From Pseudomonadota bacterium (lineage in GTDB: Bacteria; Pseudomonadota; Gammaproteobacteria; DAOUQR01), in the NCBI GenBank assembly GCA_030625525.1, contig DAOUQR010000029.1, forward strand, positions 1 to 8,441: 8,441 nucleotides of DNA. The letters run 5' to 3'. The position numbers and the translations under genes were made by a program. Under the pieces are notes generated by a model. It was not told where the DNA came from. It saw only the letters and a program-made list of their open reading frames with translations, and ran no database searches. Below, in pieces: positions 5,925 through 8,441 of this stretch. Each line of letters opens with the position of its first letter. Position 1 is the stretch's first letter.

Positions 5925-8411
5925 ATGGACGTTTCATACACACCTCTTGAAATAGAACAAGACGCCCAAGCCTATTGGGAACGCAATCAAAGTTTCAAAG
6001 TCGTTGAAGATTTGAATAAAGAAAAGTTCTATTGTTTATCGATGTTTCCCTACCCCAGTGGCAATTTACACATGGGACACGTGCGTAATTATACGATTGG
6101 CGATGTCATTTCTCGTTATCAAATGCTGCAAGGTAAAAATGTATTACAGCCGATTGGTTGGGATGCCTTTGGATTACCCGCTGAAAACGCAGCCATCAAA
6201 CATAACGTGCATCCCGCTGAATGGACCTATAAAAATATCGATTCCATGCGAGCGCAGTTTAAAAGACTCGGCTATGCCTACGATTGGAAACGTGAATTTG
6301 CAACGTGCCAGCCAGAATATTATCGATGGGAACAATGGTTTTTTATCAAGCTCTATGAAAAAGGCTTAGTCTATAAAAAGAAAGCCATGGTGAATTGGGA
6401 TCCGGTTGATCAAACGGTTTTAGCGAATGAACAAGTGATCGATGGCTGTGGCTGGCGATCAGGCGCACCGATTGAGCGCCGCGAGATCCCGCAGTGGTTT
6501 ATTAAGATCACCACCTATGCTGATGAATTATTAGAAGATTTAGATAAATTAACCGAATGGCCAGAACAAGTACGCACCATGCAGCGTAACTGGATCGGAC
6601 GTTCAGAAGGTGTTTCAATTTATTTTGATGTCCCCGATCACAACGAACGTATCAAAGTATTTACGACCCGCGCTGACACCCTGATGGGCGCAACTTACCT
6701 CGCAGTTGCTAGCGAACACCCCTTAGCTCAACGCGCCGGCACAGAGAATCCTGCGATACAAGGTTTTATAGCTGAATGTAAGAAAACCCTAGTTGCTGAA
6801 GCTGAAATGGCGACCATGGAAAAACGCGGCATGCCCACGGGTTATCATGCCATTCATCCGATCACTGGTGAGCCGGTTCCTATCTGGATTGCAAATTTTG
6901 TCTTGATGGAATATGGTGCCGGTGCTGTCATGTCCGTGCCTGGACACGACCAACGCGATTGGGAATTCGCACAAAAATACAGCCTTCCCATTAAACAAGT
7001 TATCCAACCCATTGATGACACAGCTTGTGATTTAGATAAAGCCGCTTTTTTAGCTTATGGCCAATTACTTAACTCCGGCCAATTTGACGGTTTAAGCTCC
7101 GAGCAAGCCATAACGGCCGTTATAACCTGGCTTAAAGACCATCAAAAAGGTAAGCCCAAAGTCCATTATCGATTACGCGACTGGGGTGTATCAAGACAAC
7201 GCTATTGGGGCACACCGATCCCAATGATTTTATGTGAAACCTGTGGTGCGGTGCCGGTTCCTGAAAATCAACTGCCCGTTGTTTTACCCGAAGACGTTGA
7301 ATTTACCGGGGCAAGCAACCCATTACACACACATCCCGATTTCAATGACGTTCCCTGCCCTAAATGCGGCATGGAAGCAAAACGTGAAACAGATACCTTC
7401 GACACATTTATGGAATCTTCCTGGTATTACGCACGTTTCGCGAGCTTTAACCAAGACAATGCCATGCTTGACGACCGCGCTAAATATTGGACGCCCGTTG
7501 ATACCTATGTCGGTGGTATCGAGCATGCGGTCATGCATTTACTCTACGCGCGCTTTTTTCATAAGTTGATGCGCGATGAGGGCTTATTAAATTCAGATGA
7601 ACCCTTTATTCACATGCTCACTCAAGGCATGGTCTTAAAAGACGGCGCTAAAATGTCTAAATCCAAGGGCAATGTCGTTGATCCCGATACCTTAATCGAT
7701 AAGTACGGTTCAGATACCGTTCGCTTATTTATGATTTTTGCTTCATCACCTGAGCAATCATTAGAATGGTCTGATGCAGGTGTTGATGGTTGTTTTCGCT
7801 ATTTAAAACGTCTGTGGCATTTTGCTCAGAATAATAAAGAAGCACTGACACATTTCAATCAAGATCACCTAGACAATAATCATCGCGTCAATAGAGATAA
7901 CGCCACAGAGACTCAGCACGATTGGCGCCGACAGCTCCATGAAATTTTACAACAAGCTAAATATGATTATCAACGACTACAATTTAATACGGTCGTCTCG
8001 GCTTGCATGAAAATATTTAATTTATTAACTGACTTACCTGATGAAAACGATGATTATACGACGGCCCTTAAGCATGAAGGCATGAGTATTTGCCTACGTT
8101 TGCTCTACCCAATCACCCCTCACATTTGTCATCATTTATGGCGTGAATGTGATTTTGGTGATGATATATTAAATGCAAAATGGGTCAAAGTTGATAAAAG
8201 TGCAATAAAAACTGACGTGGTTGAATACGTAGTGCAAGTCAATGGCAAATTACGTGCACATATCAAAGTTGCAGCAAATGCCGACGAAGAGACCGTTCAA
8301 GAAGCGGCGTTGAATGATGAGGCGATCAAGCGTTTTATGGCAGATAAATCACTGCGAAAAGTCATCGTCATTACGCAACGTAAATTGATTAATCTTGTGG
8401 TCAGTGACTAA
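5925..8411 (+). CDS. leuS: Leucyl-tRNA synthetase
   Basis: This cytoplasmic class I synthetase charges tRNA-Leu with leucine using ATP. It is 828 residues, slightly shorter than the E. coli enzyme (860). The HIGH motif is HMGH at 49-52 within [19 protein letters not shown], and KMSKS is at 576-580. The inserted editing (CP1) domain lies at about 225-415, with [12 protein letters not shown] at 247-258 and [10 protein letters not shown] at 340-349. Asp345 is the conserved editing aspartate. A Cys pair at 437/440 and another at 478/481 form a probable zinc site that E. coli LeuRS lacks. The leucine-specific insert found before KMSKS in E. coli is absent. The C-terminal part ends in [14 protein letters not shown] and LINLVVSD, typical of the family. 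The start fits alignment with E. coli from residue 1, although no clear Shine-Dalgarno precedes it. Confidence 0.98.
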   Translation: MDVSYTPLEIEQDAQAYWERNQSFKVVEDLNKEKFYCLSMFPYPSGNLHMGHVRNYTIGDVISRYQMLQGKNVLQPIGWDAFGLPAENAAIKHNVHPAEWTYKNIDSMRAQFKRLGYAYDWKREFATCQPEYYRWEQWFFIKLYEKGLVYKKKAMVNWDPVDQTVLANEQVIDGCGWRSGAPIERREIPQWFIKITTYADELLEDLDKLTEWPEQVRTMQRNWIGRSEGVSIYFDVPDHNERIKVFTTRADTLMGATYLAVASEHPLAQRAGTENPAIQGFIAECKKTLVAEAEMATMEKRGMPTGYHAIHPITGEPVPIWIANFVLMEYGAGAVMSVPGHDQRDWEFAQKYSLPIKQVIQPIDDTACDLDKAAFLAYGQLLNSGQFDGLSSEQAITAVITWLKDHQKGKPKVHYRLRDWGVSRQRYWGTPIPMILCETCGAVPVPENQLPVVLPEDVEFTGASNPLHTHPDFNDVPCPKCGMEAKRETDTFDTFMESSWYYARFASFNQDNAMLDDRAKYWTPVDTYVGGIEHAVMHLLYARFFHKLMRDEGLLNSDEPFIHMLTQGMVLKDGAKMSKSKGNVVDPDTLIDKYGSDTVRLFMIFASSPEQSLEWSDAGVDGCFRYLKRLWHFAQNNKEALTHFNQDHLDNNHRVNRDNATETQHDWRRQLHEILQQAKYDYQRLQFNTVVSACMKIFNLLTDLPDENDDYTTALKHEGMSICLRLLYPITPHICHHLWRECDFGDDILNAKWVKVDKSAIKTDVVEYVVQVNGKLRAHIKVAANADEETVQEAALNDEAIKRFMADKSLRKVIVITQRKLINLVVSD

Positions 8412-8441
8412 TGATGCGTCGTTGGTTGCTCTTTATCTTTA
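8411..8441 (+). CDS. lptE: Start of a probable LPS-assembly lipoprotein LptE (5' fragment only)
   Basis: Only ten codons are visible ([10 protein letters not shown]). Two arginines followed by a hydrophobic run look like the beginning of a lipoprotein signal peptide; the lipobox cysteine lies outside the window. Its ATG overlaps the leuS stop as TAATG, which suggests translational coupling. A second in-frame ATG follows directly at 8414 and could be the true start. The name rests mainly on context: in gammaproteobacteria leuS is usually followed by lptE, whose product plugs the LptD channel that delivers lipopolysaccharide to the outer leaflet. Confidence 0.6.
   Translation, partial: MMRRWLLFIF

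Noticed and set aside
681..6403. Six GGATCC hexamers (681, 793, 1535, 1709, 2715, 6398)
   Set aside because: They are spread through unrelated codons with no spacing pattern or flanking conservation, so chance is the simplest explanation.
6058..7569. Other-frame ORFs inside leuS on both strands (6058-6369, 6789-7007, 7234-7569, 7323-7538)
   Set aside because: leuS is continuous and strongly conserved here; these are frame shadows.

Overview
The window looks like a chromosomal segment from a gammaproteobacterium of the Legionellales type (Legionella, Coxiella, Berkiella and relatives). This is an inference. It rests on a compact gamma-type leucyl-tRNA synthetase gene joined to the start of a probable lptE, next to a very large gene made of eukaryote-like domains, as is common for secreted effectors of intracellular Legionellales. 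The genome is moderately AT-rich.

Layout. Positions 1-4779 (minus strand) hold one uninterrupted reading frame of 1593 codons whose 3' end lies beyond the left edge. I read it as a multidomain effector-like protein: a RasGEF (CDC25-type) domain at residues about 100-315, a long segment I cannot assign, a protein-kinase-like fold with altered catalytic residues at about 630-850, a low-complexity acidic linker, and a P-loop (zeta-toxin-like) nucleotide-kinase domain at about 1130-1360, then an acidic, helical tail. Positions 4780-4982 are an AT-rich divergent promoter region with a TATAAT box and ribosome-binding site for the minus-strand gene, an 11-bp-period direct repeat upstream of it, and a good Shine-Dalgarno for the plus-strand gene. 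Positions 4983-5831 (plus) encode a stand-alone malonyltransferase that resembles the trans-acting acyltransferases of trans-AT polyketide synthases more than housekeeping FabD. A 93-bp spacer with a perfect hairpin separates it from leuS (5925-8411). The leuS stop overlaps the start of a partial gene, probably lptE (8411 to the right edge).

How the genes relate. leuS-lptE is housekeeping and appears translationally coupled (TAATG). The acyltransferase and the giant gene look like accessory genes sharing a divergent promoter region. Nothing in the window shows that they act together. No stretch longer than 300 bases lacks a gene. I saw no tRNA, rRNA, CRISPR array, transposase or insertion-sequence ends.

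The most notable item is the giant protein: RasGEF, degenerate kinase and zeta-like kinase in one chain is an architecture I do not recognise as described.
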